The notes below the pieces were generated by a model that worked only from the letters and a program-made list of their open reading frames with translations, was not told the DNA's origin and ran no database searches. DNA of 64,000 bases from NCBI RefSeq assembly GCF_000443165.1, contig NZ_ATJV01000046.1:16071-80070 (forward strand), written 5' to 3'. Made by a program: the position numbers and the translations under genes. Below, in pieces: positions 16,256 to 25,051 of the stretch; the first letter of the stretch is position 1; each line of letters begins with the position of its first letter. The DNA is from Thauera terpenica 58Eu (GTDB lineage: Bacteria > Pseudomonadota > Gammaproteobacteria > Burkholderiales > Rhodocyclaceae).

Positions 16256-16666
16256 ATGGCCGTCCCTCCGGAGACCCCGCGCGACACGCTGGTGACCTTC
16301 CTGCCGCACCGGCTTAACCGCCAGCCGGTGGTCGTGCGCGGGCTGACCGCCGACGAGTTGTGGATCTGCGCCGGCCTGTCGGCCGCCGCCGGGTTCGCGC
16401 TCGGCCTGCCGCTGGCGTGGCTCACGCACAGCATCGCCATGGTGCCCACGCTGATCGTCGCCGGCATCGCGCTGGGCGTCTTCGTCGGCGGTGGCTTCCT
16501 GCGCGCACAGAAACGCGGCCGGCCCGACACCTGGCTGTACCGGCAGCTCCAGTGGCGGCTGGCCCTGCGGCATCCGGCGCTGGCAGCGCTCCTGAGCGGG
16601 CAGCGCCTCATCACCCGCTCGGGCTACTGGACGACCCGGCGCAACACCGATCGAGGTGCGCCATGA
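16256..16666 (+). CDS. Conjugative transfer protein, TIGR03750 family (TraL/VirB3-like)
   Basis: This 136-aa protein has two adjacent membrane helices (about residues 40-60 and 63-85), as in TraL/VirB3-type inner-membrane proteins. The N-terminal FLPHRLNRQPVVVRGLTADELW motif (about 16-37) matches TIGR03750 (DUF3487). It lies in the fixed order before TIGR03746. ATG to stop overlap with the next gene is 4 bases. Confidence 0.87.
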   Translation: MAVPPETPRDTLVTFLPHRLNRQPVVVRGLTADELWICAGLSAAAGFALGLPLAWLTHSIAMVPTLIVAGIALGVFVGGGFLRAQKRGRPDTWLYRQLQWRLALRHPALAALLSGQRLITRSGYWTTRRNTDRGAP

Positions 16667-17352
16667 GCCGTTTCAAGAACGAGGTTGCGCACCTGCAGGC
16701 GCACGTGAAGACGTTGCGTCTGGGGGCCGGCGCGTTGTTCGTGGTGGCGCTGCTGCTCGGCTTCGGTTGGTGGAGTGCGCCGAAGATTCTCACCATCCAT
16801 GTGCCGCCGGACCTGCGCTCGGGCAGCACGCGCAAGTGGTGGGACGTGCCGCCCGAGAGTGTGTATGCCTTCTCGTTTTACATCTGGCAGCAGGTACAGC
16901 GTTGGCCCACGAACGGCGAAGAGGACTATCCGCGCAACCTGCGTGCGCTGTCGGCCTACCTGACGCCGAGCTGCCGGGCCTTCCTGCAACAGGACTACGA
17001 GTACCGGCGCGCCAGTGGCGAGCTGCGTCAGCGCGTGCGCGGCATCTACGAGATTCCCGGCCGCGGTTACGGCGACGATCCGGCCACGCGCGTCAAGGTG
17101 GTTTCCGATCGCGATTGGATCGTCACGCTCGACGTGAGCGCGGACGAATACTACGGCTCCGAGCAGGTCAAGCGCGCCCTGGTGCGCTACCCCATCAAGG
17201 TCGTCCGGCTGGACATCGACCCCGAGCACAACCCCTTCGGCCTGGCGCTGGACTGCTACGCCAGCGCGCCCCAGCGCATCGAACCGCCGACACCGACCCA
17301 GGCCGGCGCGCCCGCCAACGCCTCCGGCCACCTGCAGGGAGACTCCCCATGA
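16663..17352 (+). CDS. ICE protein, TIGR03746 (PFL_4703) family (TraE/VirB5-8-like)
   Basis: This 229-aa protein has one N-terminal membrane anchor (about residues 22-42) and a periplasmic domain. The segment RKWWDVPPESVYAFSFYIWQ (about 58-77) is the family hallmark. Topology equals TraE/VirB8 inner-membrane scaffold proteins. Conserved DPEHNPFGLALDCY lies near residue 187. It overlaps the next start by 4 bases. Confidence 0.87.
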   Translation: MSRFKNEVAHLQAHVKTLRLGAGALFVVALLLGFGWWSAPKILTIHVPPDLRSGSTRKWWDVPPESVYAFSFYIWQQVQRWPTNGEEDYPRNLRALSAYLTPSCRAFLQQDYEYRRASGELRQRVRGIYEIPGRGYGDDPATRVKVVSDRDWIVTLDVSADEYYGSEQVKRALVRYPIKVVRLDIDPEHNPFGLALDCYASAPQRIEPPTPTQAGAPANASGHLQGDSP

Positions 17353-18263
17353 AGCCCATTGCCTTGTCGTCCCTGGCCGGCGTCCTGCTGATCCTCGGTT
17401 TCGTGCCGGCCAGCCAGGCCGTGGAAATCCTGCGCTGGGAGCGGCTGCCTCTGCCGGTGCCGCTGGTGGTCGGCCAGGAGCGCGTGGTCTTCATCGACCG
17501 CAATGTGCGCGTCGGCGTGCCGGCCGGCGTCGGCGACCACCTGCGCGTGCAGAGTGCGGGCGGCGCGATCTACCTGCGGGCGAACGAGCCGATTCCGCCC
17601 ACGCGGCTGCAACTGCAGGACGTGGAATCCGGCGCGCTGATCCTGCTCGACATCGCCGCCGAGCCGGCGAAGGACGGCCAGGCGCCGCTGGAGCCGGTGC
17701 GCATCGTGGAAGCGGAAGCCCCCGCGAAGCGCTACGGCGGCGGTGCAGCAGGCGGCGCGGACGAGCAGGCCGATGCGCCCGCAGACAAATCCGTTCCCCG
17801 GCGCGAAACGCCGGTACCGGTCGTGCTGACGCGCCATGCCGCGCAGAACCTGTACGCGCCGCTGCGCACCGTCGAGCCGGTCGCCGGCATCGGGCGCGTA
17901 AACCTGCGCCGCGACCTCGCGCTGGACACCTTGCTGCCGACGCTGCCGGTGCACGCGCGGGCACTGGCCGCATGGCGCCTGGAAGACCAGTGGGTGACCG
18001 CCGTGCGACTCACCAATACCGCCGCGCGCTGGCTCGACCTTGACCCGCGCGCTTTGCAGGGGAACTTCGTGGCGGCGACTTTCCAGCACCCGACCCTGGG
18101 GCCGGACGGCACCCCGTCCGACACCACGGTGCTCTACTTGATCACGCGCGGTCACGGCCTGGCCGAGTCGCTGCTGCCGGCGCTGAGCCCGATCGACGCC
18201 ACCGTGAACCTGCTGCCGGCCGCCGCGGCCGGCTCGACCGGAGGAGCGCGCGATGAAGAGTAA
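17349..18263 (+). CDS. ICE protein, TIGR03749 (PFL_4704) family (TraK/VirB9-like)
   Basis: This 304-aa exported protein has a signal peptide cleaved about SQAVE (residue 24). The N-terminal beta domain (ILRWERLPLPVPLVVGQERVV) and the later APLRTVEPVAGIGRVNLR segment fit a TraK-like outer-membrane-core secretin component. A low-complexity Gly/Ala/Lys linker (about 118-152) separates the two domains. Its 3' end overlaps the next gene by 11 bases. Confidence 0.87.
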   Translation: MKPIALSSLAGVLLILGFVPASQAVEILRWERLPLPVPLVVGQERVVFIDRNVRVGVPAGVGDHLRVQSAGGAIYLRANEPIPPTRLQLQDVESGALILLDIAAEPAKDGQAPLEPVRIVEAEAPAKRYGGGAAGGADEQADAPADKSVPRRETPVPVVLTRHAAQNLYAPLRTVEPVAGIGRVNLRRDLALDTLLPTLPVHARALAAWRLEDQWVTAVRLTNTAARWLDLDPRALQGNFVAATFQHPTLGPDGTPSDTTVLYLITRGHGLAESLLPALSPIDATVNLLPAAAAGSTGGARDEE

Positions 18264-19686
18264 TCCGCTGCTCAAGTGGCTGCTGATCCCGATGGCGCTG
18301 CTGCTGGTGTTCGTCGGCATCAAGCTGTTCTCCGGCGCCCCCGGCGGCCAGCCCGCCCCCAAGGGCGCGGCCAGTACGCTCACGCCCGAGGAGATGAAAG
18401 CCCTGGGCATCGCCGGCGACACACCGCGCGATACCGTCGCCACGCTGGTGGCCCAGGTGAAGCAGTTGCGCACCGAGCTGCAGAGCGCGCTCGGCGACAA
18501 CAAGCAGCACAAGGCCGAGAACGAGCGCCTGCGCGCGCGGGAAAGCGCGATCGACCAGCGCATCCAGAGCGCGCTGGAAGGCGAACGCAACCGCCTGGAG
18601 CAGGAACGCACCCAGGTGGCCAGCGACAGGCAGCAGACCCAGGGGCTGCTGCAGGATCTGCAGCGGCAACTGGACGGCCTTTCCGGCAAGGGTGGCCCAT
18701 CCGACCTGCCCGTCGGGCTGGGGCTGGAAGAAGGTGACGGCAAGAGCTTCACCCGCGGCACCAGTGGCACGCAATGGGTCGAGCCCGACGATGCCAAGGT
18801 CGACGCCAAGAACGGCAGCAAGACGCCGAGCTTTCCCCTGAGCTTCGGGCCGGCCCAGAAAAGCCTGTCGACCGCGGTGGAATCCGTCGCCGACGTTGGC
18901 AGCCGCGCGGTGGGCGCATCCACGAAGGCCGTCTATACCGTGCCGTCGAACTCGACGCTCATGGGGTCGGTTTCCATGACGGCGCTGATCGGGCGCGTAC
19001 CGATCGATGGAACCGTCAACGACCCGTACCCGTTCAAGGTGCTGATCGGCCCGGACAACCTCACGGCCAACGGCATCGACATCCCCGACGTGGCCGGCGC
19101 CGTGGTCAGCGGCACGGCCTCGGGCGACTGGACGCTCTCGTGCGTGCGAGGGCAAATCCGCTCGGTCACGTTCGTGTTCCAGGACGGCACCATCCGCACG
19201 GTGCCGGAGGACAGCAGCAAGGGCGGCAGCAGCGGCGGCAACTCGGGTCACAACGGCGCCAGCATCCAGGGCGGCCTGGGCTGGATCAGCGACCCCTACG
19301 GCATTCCCTGCGTCAGCGGCGAGCGGCGCAGCAACGCCCAGCAGTACCTGGGCAGCCAGGCGCTCATCACCGCGGCCGGCGCCGGCGCCGCGTCGCTCAT
19401 CAAGTCCGACAACGGCAGCGTGGCCGTGGTCGCCAACAGCAACGGCTCGCTGGGCACCGTCGGCATCAGCGGCAACGAAGCGATGGGCCGCATCCTCGCG
19501 GGCGGCGTGCGCGACATGGCCGATTGGGTCAACAAGCTCTACGGCCAGGCCTTCGCGGCGGTCTACGTGCAGCCCGGCGCCAAGGTGGCCGTGCATCTGG
19601 AGCAGCCGCTCGACATCGACTACGACGCCAAGGGGCGTCGGGTCCACCACCGCACCGGAGAAGCCCATGCCTCGGATCTGGATTGA
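18253..19686 (+). CDS. ICE protein, TIGR03752 (PFL_4705) family (TraB/VirB10-like)
   Basis: This 477-aa protein has an N-terminal membrane anchor (about residues 8-26), a long coiled coil (about 65-145) and a VirB10/TraB-type beta-barrel domain (about 230-460), ending with AKVAVHLEQPLDIDYD. Such proteins span both membranes and gate the channel. The glycine/serine-rich stretch (KGGSSGGNSGHNG, about 320) is a flexible loop. It overlaps its neighbours on both sides, so the block is translationally coupled. Confidence 0.9.
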   Translation: MKSNPLLKWLLIPMALLLVFVGIKLFSGAPGGQPAPKGAASTLTPEEMKALGIAGDTPRDTVATLVAQVKQLRTELQSALGDNKQHKAENERLRARESAIDQRIQSALEGERNRLEQERTQVASDRQQTQGLLQDLQRQLDGLSGKGGPSDLPVGLGLEEGDGKSFTRGTSGTQWVEPDDAKVDAKNGSKTPSFPLSFGPAQKSLSTAVESVADVGSRAVGASTKAVYTVPSNSTLMGSVSMTALIGRVPIDGTVNDPYPFKVLIGPDNLTANGIDIPDVAGAVVSGTASGDWTLSCVRGQIRSVTFVFQDGTIRTVPEDSSKGGSSGGNSGHNGASIQGGLGWISDPYGIPCVSGERRSNAQQYLGSQALITAAGAGAASLIKSDNGSVAVVANSNGSLGTVGISGNEAMGRILAGGVRDMADWVNKLYGQAFAAVYVQPGAKVAVHLEQPLDIDYDAKGRRVHHRTGEAHASDLD

Positions 19687-20101
19687 CGCGGCCGCCTTGC
19701 TGCTGGCGGCCACCCTGCTCGGCGGCTGCGCCACCAGCAAGGAGAAGCTGCTGCCGCACGGCGACAGCACCATGCTCGACATCTGGCATCAGGAGACCGG
19801 CGGCAGCGCGGGCGGCGGCCAGGCCGCGCGGCAACTGCTCGATGCGCGCCAGGGCCTGCGCCGGCCGCTGACCGAGGCCGATGTGCAGGCGGCGCCCGAC
19901 GTGCAGGCGCGCTACACCCGTACCGCGCAGAACGAGATTTACCGCCAGTTCCACCGCCTGCCGAACCCCGACCTGGTGATGTACGTGTTCCCGCACCTAG
20001 CGGGCACCGACCCGGTGCCGGTGCCCGGCTACAGCACGGTGTTCCCGCTCTACCAGCGCGTGCAGTACGCGATGCCGGGCGAGCGCGTGGAGGACTACTG
20101 A
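19667..20101 (+). CDS. Conjugative transfer lipoprotein, TIGR03751 family (TraV/VirB7-like)
   Basis: This 144-aa protein has a lipoprotein signal with lipobox LGGC (Cys about residue 21) and the family motif STMLDIWHQETGG (about 34-46). In MPF-G systems this lipoprotein forms part of the outer-membrane core complex with the TraK- and TraB-like proteins coded just upstream. The stop codon shares its last base with the next ATG (TGATG). Confidence 0.87.
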   Translation: MPRIWIDAAALLLAATLLGGCATSKEKLLPHGDSTMLDIWHQETGGSAGGGQAARQLLDARQGLRRPLTEADVQAAPDVQARYTRTAQNEIYRQFHRLPNPDLVMYVFPHLAGTDPVPVPGYSTVFPLYQRVQYAMPGERVEDY

Positions 20102-22989
20102 TGGCCTGGTCGCTGCCGTGGTCACGCAAGCCCGACGCATCGCCTGCTGACGCCGTGGATGCGGCCGATGATGCCTGGGCACGGCACGTAACGGCGCTGG
20201 CGGCACAGGGTGTCGCCGAGCCGGGCAGCGTGCTCGGCCGGGGCCGGCGCGGGCCGGCCACCCAGGCCGACCACGATGCGCTCTATGGCGTCGCGCCGTC
20301 GTTCGCGGACCTGCTGCCCTGGGTCGAGTACCTGCCCGACACCAGGTGCATGTTGCTGGAAGATGGCCAGTCGGTGGCGGCCTTCTTTGAGCTGGCGCCG
20401 GTTGGCACCGAGGGCCGCGAGATGGCCTGGCTATGGCAGGCGCGCGATGCGCTGGAGAACGCCCTGCAGGATTCCTTTGACGAGTTGGACGACAACCCCT
20501 GGGTGGTGCAGCTCTACGCCCAGGACGAGGCCGACCGGGACAACTATCGGCGCTCCCTGGCGAACTACCTGCAGCCGCGTGCACAGGGCAGCGCGTTCAG
20601 CGACTTCTACCTGCGCTTCTTCGCCCATCACCTGCGGGCCATCGCCAAGCCGGGTGGCCTGTTCGAGGACACCACGGTGACGCGCCTGCCGTGGCGCGGC
20701 CAAGTCCGGCGCGTGCGCATGGTGGTCTACCGCCGCACGTCCGCGGCCCAGACCTCGCGGCGCGGCCAGTCGCCCGAGCAGGCGCTGACCACGATCTGCG
20801 ACCGCCTCGTCGGCGGGCTGGCGAATGTCGGCGTGAAGGCTCGGCGCCTCGGTGCGGCGGACATCCACGCCTGGCTGCTGCGCTGGTTCAACCCGAATCC
20901 GACCTTGCTCGGCGCCGCCGCCGAAGACCGGGAACGCTTCTACGCGCTGACCCGCTACCCGGAAGAGCGGGAGGAGGGCGAGATCGAACTCGCCAGCGGC
21001 ACCGACTTCGCACAACGGCTGTTCTTCGGCCAACCCCGCTCGGACGTGCCCAACGGCCTGTGGTTCTTCGACGGCATGCCGCACCGGGTGATCGTGATGG
21101 ATCGCCTGCGCACGCCACCCGTGACGGGCCATCTGACGGGCGAGACGCGCAAAGGCGGCGATGCCATGAACGCGCTGTTCGACCAGATGCCCGAGGACAC
21201 GATGATGTGCCTGACGCTGGTCGCCACGCCCCAGGACGTGCTGGAGGCGCACCTCAACCACCTCGCCAGGAAGGCCGTCGGCGAGACCCTGGCCTCGGAG
21301 CAGACCCGGCAGGACGTGCAGCAGGCGCGCGGCCTGATCGGCAGCGCGCACAAGCTCTACCGTGGCGCGCTGGCGTTCTACCTGCGCGGCCGCGACCTGG
21401 TCCAGCTCGATGCGCGCGGCCTGCAGCTCGTCAACGTGATGCTCAACGCCAGCCTGCAACCGGTACGCGAAGAGGACGAGGTGGCGCCGCTGAACAGTTA
21501 TCTGCGCTGGCTGCCGTGCGTGTTCGATCCGGCTGCCGACAAGCGCCAGTGGTACACCCAGCTCATGTTCGCGCAACATGTGGCGAACCTGGCGCCGGTC
21601 TGGGGCCGCAGCCAGGGCACGGGGCATCCCGGCATCACGTTCTTCAACCGCGGCGGCGGTCCGATCACCTTCGATCCGTTGAACCGCCTCGACCGGCAGA
21701 TGAACGCGCATCTGTTCCTGTTCGGCCCCACGGGGTCGGGCAAGAGCGCGACGCTCAACAACATCCTGAACCAAGTCACGGCGATCTATCGGCCGCGCCT
21801 GTTCATCGTCGAGGCGGGCAACAGCTTCGGCCTGTTCGGCGACTTCGCGGCACGGTTGGGCCTCACCGTGCATCGCGTGAAGCTCGCGCCGGGCGCGGGC
21901 GTCAGTCTGGCTCCGTTCGCCGACGCCTGGCGCCTGGTCGATACGCCGAGCCAGGTACAGACGCTGGACGCCGATGCGCTCGACGAAGACCAGCCCGATG
22001 CCGGCATGGCCGTGGAAGGTGATGAGCAGCGCGACGTGCTCGGCGAGCTGGAGATCACTGCACGACTGATGATTACCGGAGGCGAGGACAAGGAAGAAGC
22101 GCGCATGACGCGCGCCGACCGCAGCCTGATTCGCCAGTGCATTCTCGATGCGGCCCAGCATTGCGTGGCGGACAGGCGCACGGTGCTCACGCGCGATGTG
22201 CGTGACGCGCTGCGCGAGCGCGCCCGCGACGCCACGCTGCCGGAGATGCGGCGCGCACGGCTGCTGGAGATGGCCGACGCCATGGACATGTTCTGCCAGG
22301 GCGTGGACGGCGAGATGTTCGACCGGTCCGGCACGCCGTGGCCCGAGGCGGACATCACCATCGTGGACCTGGCCACCTTCGCGCGCGAGGGCTACAACGC
22401 CCAACTCTCGATTGCCTACATCTCGCTCATCAACACCGTCAACAACATCGCCGAGCGCGACCAGTTCCTGGGCCGCCCGATCATCAACGTGACGGACGAA
22501 GGCCACATCATCACGAAGAACCCGCTGCTCGCGCCCTACGTGGTCAAGATCACCAAGATGTGGCGCAAGCTCGGCGCCTGGTTCTGGCTCGCCACGCAGA
22601 ACCTGGACGACCTGCCGAAAGCGGCCGAGCCCATGCTCAACATGATCGAGTGGTGGATCTGCCTGTCGATGCCGCCCGATGAAGTGGAGAAGATCGCGCG
22701 CTTCCGCGAACTCAACGCGTCGCAGAAGGCGCTGATGCTCTCGGCGCGCAAGGAGGCCGGCAAGTTCAGCGAGGGCGTCATCCTGTCCAAGTCGATGGAG
22801 GTGCTGTTCCGCGCCGTGCCGCCTAGCCTCTACCTGGCGATGGCGATGACCGAGCCCGAGGAGAAGGCCGAACGCTTCCAGTTGATGCAGCAGAACGGCA
22901 TCAGCGAGCTGGATGCCGCCTTCCGCGTGGCCGAGAAGATCGACCGTGCGCGGGGCATCGAACCCCTGGCGCTGGACACGTTGGCCTGA
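20101..22989 (+). CDS. Conjugative transfer ATPase, TIGR03744 (PFL_4706) family (TraC/VirB4-like)
   Basis: This 962-aa ATPase powers pilus or channel assembly. Walker A is FGPTGSGKSATL (about residues 541-552), Walker B lies in DITIVDLATFA (about 750-760), and NVTDEGHIITKNP and FWLATQNLDDL follow (about 798-845). Length and motif order match TraC/VirB4 proteins of the SXT/PFGI-1 class. It is translationally coupled with the lipoprotein gene. The start at 20101 is fixed by the TGATG overlap. Confidence 0.93.
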   Translation: MAWSLPWSRKPDASPADAVDAADDAWARHVTALAAQGVAEPGSVLGRGRRGPATQADHDALYGVAPSFADLLPWVEYLPDTRCMLLEDGQSVAAFFELAPVGTEGREMAWLWQARDALENALQDSFDELDDNPWVVQLYAQDEADRDNYRRSLANYLQPRAQGSAFSDFYLRFFAHHLRAIAKPGGLFEDTTVTRLPWRGQVRRVRMVVYRRTSAAQTSRRGQSPEQALTTICDRLVGGLANVGVKARRLGAADIHAWLLRWFNPNPTLLGAAAEDRERFYALTRYPEEREEGEIELASGTDFAQRLFFGQPRSDVPNGLWFFDGMPHRVIVMDRLRTPPVTGHLTGETRKGGDAMNALFDQMPEDTMMCLTLVATPQDVLEAHLNHLARKAVGETLASEQTRQDVQQARGLIGSAHKLYRGALAFYLRGRDLVQLDARGLQLVNVMLNASLQPVREEDEVAPLNSYLRWLPCVFDPAADKRQWYTQLMFAQHVANLAPVWGRSQGTGHPGITFFNRGGGPITFDPLNRLDRQMNAHLFLFGPTGSGKSATLNNILNQVTAIYRPRLFIVEAGNSFGLFGDFAARLGLTVHRVKLAPGAGVSLAPFADAWRLVDTPSQVQTLDADALDEDQPDAGMAVEGDEQRDVLGELEITARLMITGGEDKEEARMTRADRSLIRQCILDAAQHCVADRRTVLTRDVRDALRERARDATLPEMRRARLLEMADAMDMFCQGVDGEMFDRSGTPWPEADITIVDLATFAREGYNAQLSIAYISLINTVNNIAERDQFLGRPIINVTDEGHIITKNPLLAPYVVKITKMWRKLGAWFWLATQNLDDLPKAAEPMLNMIEWWICLSMPPDEVEKIARFRELNASQKALMLSARKEAGKFSEGVILSKSMEVLFRAVPPSLYLAMAMTEPEEKAERFQLMQQNGISELDAAFRVAEKIDRARGIEPLALDTLA

Positions 22990-23002
22990 CGGGAGCAGCA
23001 CG

Positions 23003-23746
23003 ATGCGCATGCCTTCATTCGCCCGCCGTCATCCCTGGATCGGTCTACTGATCGTGGTGACGATTGGGGTTGTCTCGTGGATGCTGCTGCGCGCGCCGCA
23101 TCCGGCAACCGAGCCCATGTCCCCGGCCGCCGCCGGGTCCGAAGCGTCGAAACCGGCCGGCCGGCCCTGGCTGTATGGCCGTGCCGATGCGCGCTTCACC
23201 GTGATCGGGTACGCCGACCTGGAGTGTCCGTACTGCCGGGCCTACTTCCCCGCGCTCAAGCGCTGGATCGACGCCCATCCCGAGGTGAACTGGCAGTGGC
23301 ACCACCTGCCGCTGTCCATGCACGAGCCGGCCGCGACTGCCGGGGCTCGCCTGGCCGAGTGCGCGGGCGAGACGGGCGGACATGCCACGTTCTGGCAGGC
23401 CGTGGCGTGGCTCTACGCGCACACCCGTGGCGACGGCCAGGGCCTGCCGGAGGGCCTGCGCTATCCCGAGCTCACGCCAGCCATGCAGGATTGTCTCGAC
23501 AGCGAGCGGCCCGATGCCGTCATCCGTGCCCAGACGGTGAAAGCCGCAGAGCAGGGCATCGCGGCCACGCCCGCCCTCCAGTTGCGCGACCGCGAGACCG
23601 GCAAGACCCTCCTGCTGCAGGGTCCTGTCGAAGGCGATGCCTTGCTGTCGGCCATAGACCTGCTCGCTGCCGGCGGCAGGACCGTTTCCGAACCCGCCCA
23701 TTCCGCAGACATGCCCACCGGCGTTGCCGGTGACATGCCCAGGTAG
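23003..23746 (+). CDS. DsbA-like thiol:disulfide interchange protein of the ICE
   Basis: This 247-aa protein has an N-terminal membrane anchor (about residues 11-29) and a DsbA-type thioredoxin domain with active site CPYC (residues 75-78) in YADLECPYCRAYF and a cis-Pro region AATPALQ (about 190). It is placed in the periplasm. The outer-membrane and TraU-like proteins coded nearby are rich in cysteines, which makes them likely substrates. The start at 23003 follows GGGAGCAGC. The longer upstream frame overlaps the ATPase gene and is not supported. Confidence 0.85.
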   Translation: MRMPSFARRHPWIGLLIVVTIGVVSWMLLRAPHPATEPMSPAAAGSEASKPAGRPWLYGRADARFTVIGYADLECPYCRAYFPALKRWIDAHPEVNWQWHHLPLSMHEPAATAGARLAECAGETGGHATFWQAVAWLYAHTRGDGQGLPEGLRYPELTPAMQDCLDSERPDAVIRAQTVKAAEQGIAATPALQLRDRETGKTLLLQGPVEGDALLSAIDLLAAGGRTVSEPAHSADMPTGVAGDMPR

Positions 23747-23768
23747 CCATCGATCCTCAAGGCTACGG
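23733..23768 (+). repeat. Hairpin element copy 2 (copy 1 at 2019-2053)
   Basis: The conserved halves ACATGCCCAGGTAGCC and CCTCAAGGCTACGG are identical to copy 1, with six variable bases in between. This copy overlaps the 3' end of the DsbA-like gene and lies 174 bp before radC. Confidence 0.7.
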
Positions 23769-23878
23769 CGCGGCTGGTCCGCGTTGATCGAAACCCGTTC
23801 GCATCGCATCCCTTGACGCGAACAGCCACTGCATCCGCGGTGGTGGATGCCCGCTCGTCACCTGTTCCATTCCTATCG

Positions 23879-23906
23879 GCCCCCGGAGGGTTTGCCCTCC
23901 GGGGGC
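23879..23906 (+). promoter_or_regulatory. Leader hairpin E before radC
   Basis: A perfect 12-bp stem (GCCCCCGGAGGG with CCCTCCGGGGGC) encloses a TTTG loop. No T-tract follows. It ends 35 bp before the radC ATG and is the strongest of the five leader hairpins. Confidence 0.6.
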
Positions 23907-23941
23907 AGGCGCCCTCCGATCTCATCCAATGGAGGTTCGCC

Positions 23942-24436
23942 ATGTCTCTTGTCATCGCCGACTCCGGCCCGGAGTCGCTCACCCTGATTGCCACCCAGCA
24001 CGAAGACTGGATCATCCAGCAGGCGATCATGCTGCTGGAGAACCGCGTTTTCAGGGGCGGTCCCGTATTGGAGAGTCCCGCCGCCGTGCGCGACTACCTG
24101 CGCCTGAAACTGGTCGCGGAACCGAACGAAATCCTGGCCGTCGTGTTTCTCAACAGCCAGCACCAGGTGCTCGCCTTTGAGCCGTTATTCAAGGGCACGG
24201 TCGACCAGACGCCGGTGTATCCGCGCGTATTGGTTCAGCGTGCCCTGGCGCTCAACGCTTCGGCCCTGATCCTGGCGCATCAGCACCCGTCGGGGAAAAC
24301 CGAGCCTTCAGTCGCCGATCGTGCGATCACCGAGCGACTGACGAGCGCGCTGGCCACCATCGATGTCCAGGTGCTGGATCACTTCATCGTCGGCAAGGGC
24401 AGCCCGTACTCGTTCGCCGAAGCCGGCTTGTTGTAG
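23942..24436 (+). CDS. radC: RadC-like JAB/MPN domain protein
   Basis: This 164-aa protein contains the JAMM/MPN metal site: an N-terminal Glu in PNEILAVVFLN (about 60-70), then HQHPSGKTEPSVAD (about 114-127), which matches HxHPSG-x(4)-S-x(2)-D. Standard RadC proteins are about 220 aa with an N-terminal HhH region; this short form has only the MPN domain, as is usual on mobile elements. The ATG at 23942 follows an ATGGAGG site 7-13 bases upstream. The role is unknown; a function in recombination or in plasmid establishment has been suggested. A terminator follows. Confidence 0.88.
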   Translation: MSLVIADSGPESLTLIATQHEDWIIQQAIMLLENRVFRGGPVLESPAAVRDYLRLKLVAEPNEILAVVFLNSQHQVLAFEPLFKGTVDQTPVYPRVLVQRALALNASALILAHQHPSGKTEPSVADRAITERLTSALATIDVQVLDHFIVGKGSPYSFAEAGLL

Positions 24437-24467
24437 CAGCATCTCAGGCGGATTCATTTCATCACCA

Positions 24468-24497
24468 CGGGAGCCATTGGCTCCCGCTTCCTTTTAG
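24468..24497 (+). terminator. Rho-independent terminator after radC
   Basis: CGGGAGCC and GGCTCCCG form a perfect 8-bp stem with an ATT loop, followed by CTTCCTTTTAG. It lies 32 bp after the radC stop codon and separates the two transfer operons. Confidence 0.8.
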
Positions 24498-24601
24498 TTC
24501 TTCCGCAGGAAATCGGGACTGAGCGGTTTCGGTTTCCTTGTCGCGCCCTGATGGGCATTGCGTTCGACTACGAGTCTGCATCGACTCCGCGGAGGCGCGC
24601 C

Positions 24602-25051
24602 GTGCCGGCTCATTCCCTCAACCTTCCTGGCGCCTCGCGGCGCCCCCTGGCCGCCAGGGTGACCGCTGGATTGTGCGCCGCGCTGCTCGGTCCCATAGCG
24701 GCGGCGGCCGATGTGCTCGTCGTCACCGACAGCCGTCACCCGGTGCAGGCTTCGGCCGGGGTGCGGGTCATCGAGCTGGATCAGGCCGCGCGCATCGAGA
24801 GCGAACTCGCGGCGCATCTGCCGAGCGACCCGCGACAGGCCGCGGCCCTGGTGCGGCAACGATTGCATGCCGGCGGTGAGGCGCTGCAGCGACGCATCGG
24901 CCACGCCTATCAGGGTGTCGCGGAGGCCTGGGGGCTGGGGGTCGTCAGGATTCCCGCGGTGGTGGTCGATCGGCAGTACGTGGTCTACGGCGAGCCCGAC
25001 GTTCCCCGCGCCGTTGCACGCATCGACGCATACCGGAGCACGCGGCCGTGA
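24602..25051 (+). CDS. ICE protein, TIGR03757 (PFL_4709) family
   Basis: This 149-aa exported protein has a signal peptide (about residues 15-37, ending IAAAAD). The motif DVLVVTDSRHPVQ (about 37-49) and the C-terminal VVRIPAVVVDRQYVVYG (about 120-136) define the family and give a thioredoxin-like fold without the CxxC. The GTG start at 24602 is chosen because GGAGG lies 6 bases upstream; an ATG at 24551 is in frame but lacks a site. It begins the second transfer operon after the radC terminator and overlaps the next gene by 4 bases. Confidence 0.82.
   Translation: MPAHSLNLPGASRRPLAARVTAGLCAALLGPIAAAADVLVVTDSRHPVQASAGVRVIELDQAARIESELAAHLPSDPRQAAALVRQRLHAGGEALQRRIGHAYQGVAEAWGLGVVRIPAVVVDRQYVVYGEPDVPRAVARIDAYRSTRP

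Noticed and set aside
20431..23010. 859-aa minus-strand frame under the TraC-like ATPase
   Set aside because: The plus-strand ATPase has clear Walker motifs; the antisense frame is compositionally typical of a shadow.
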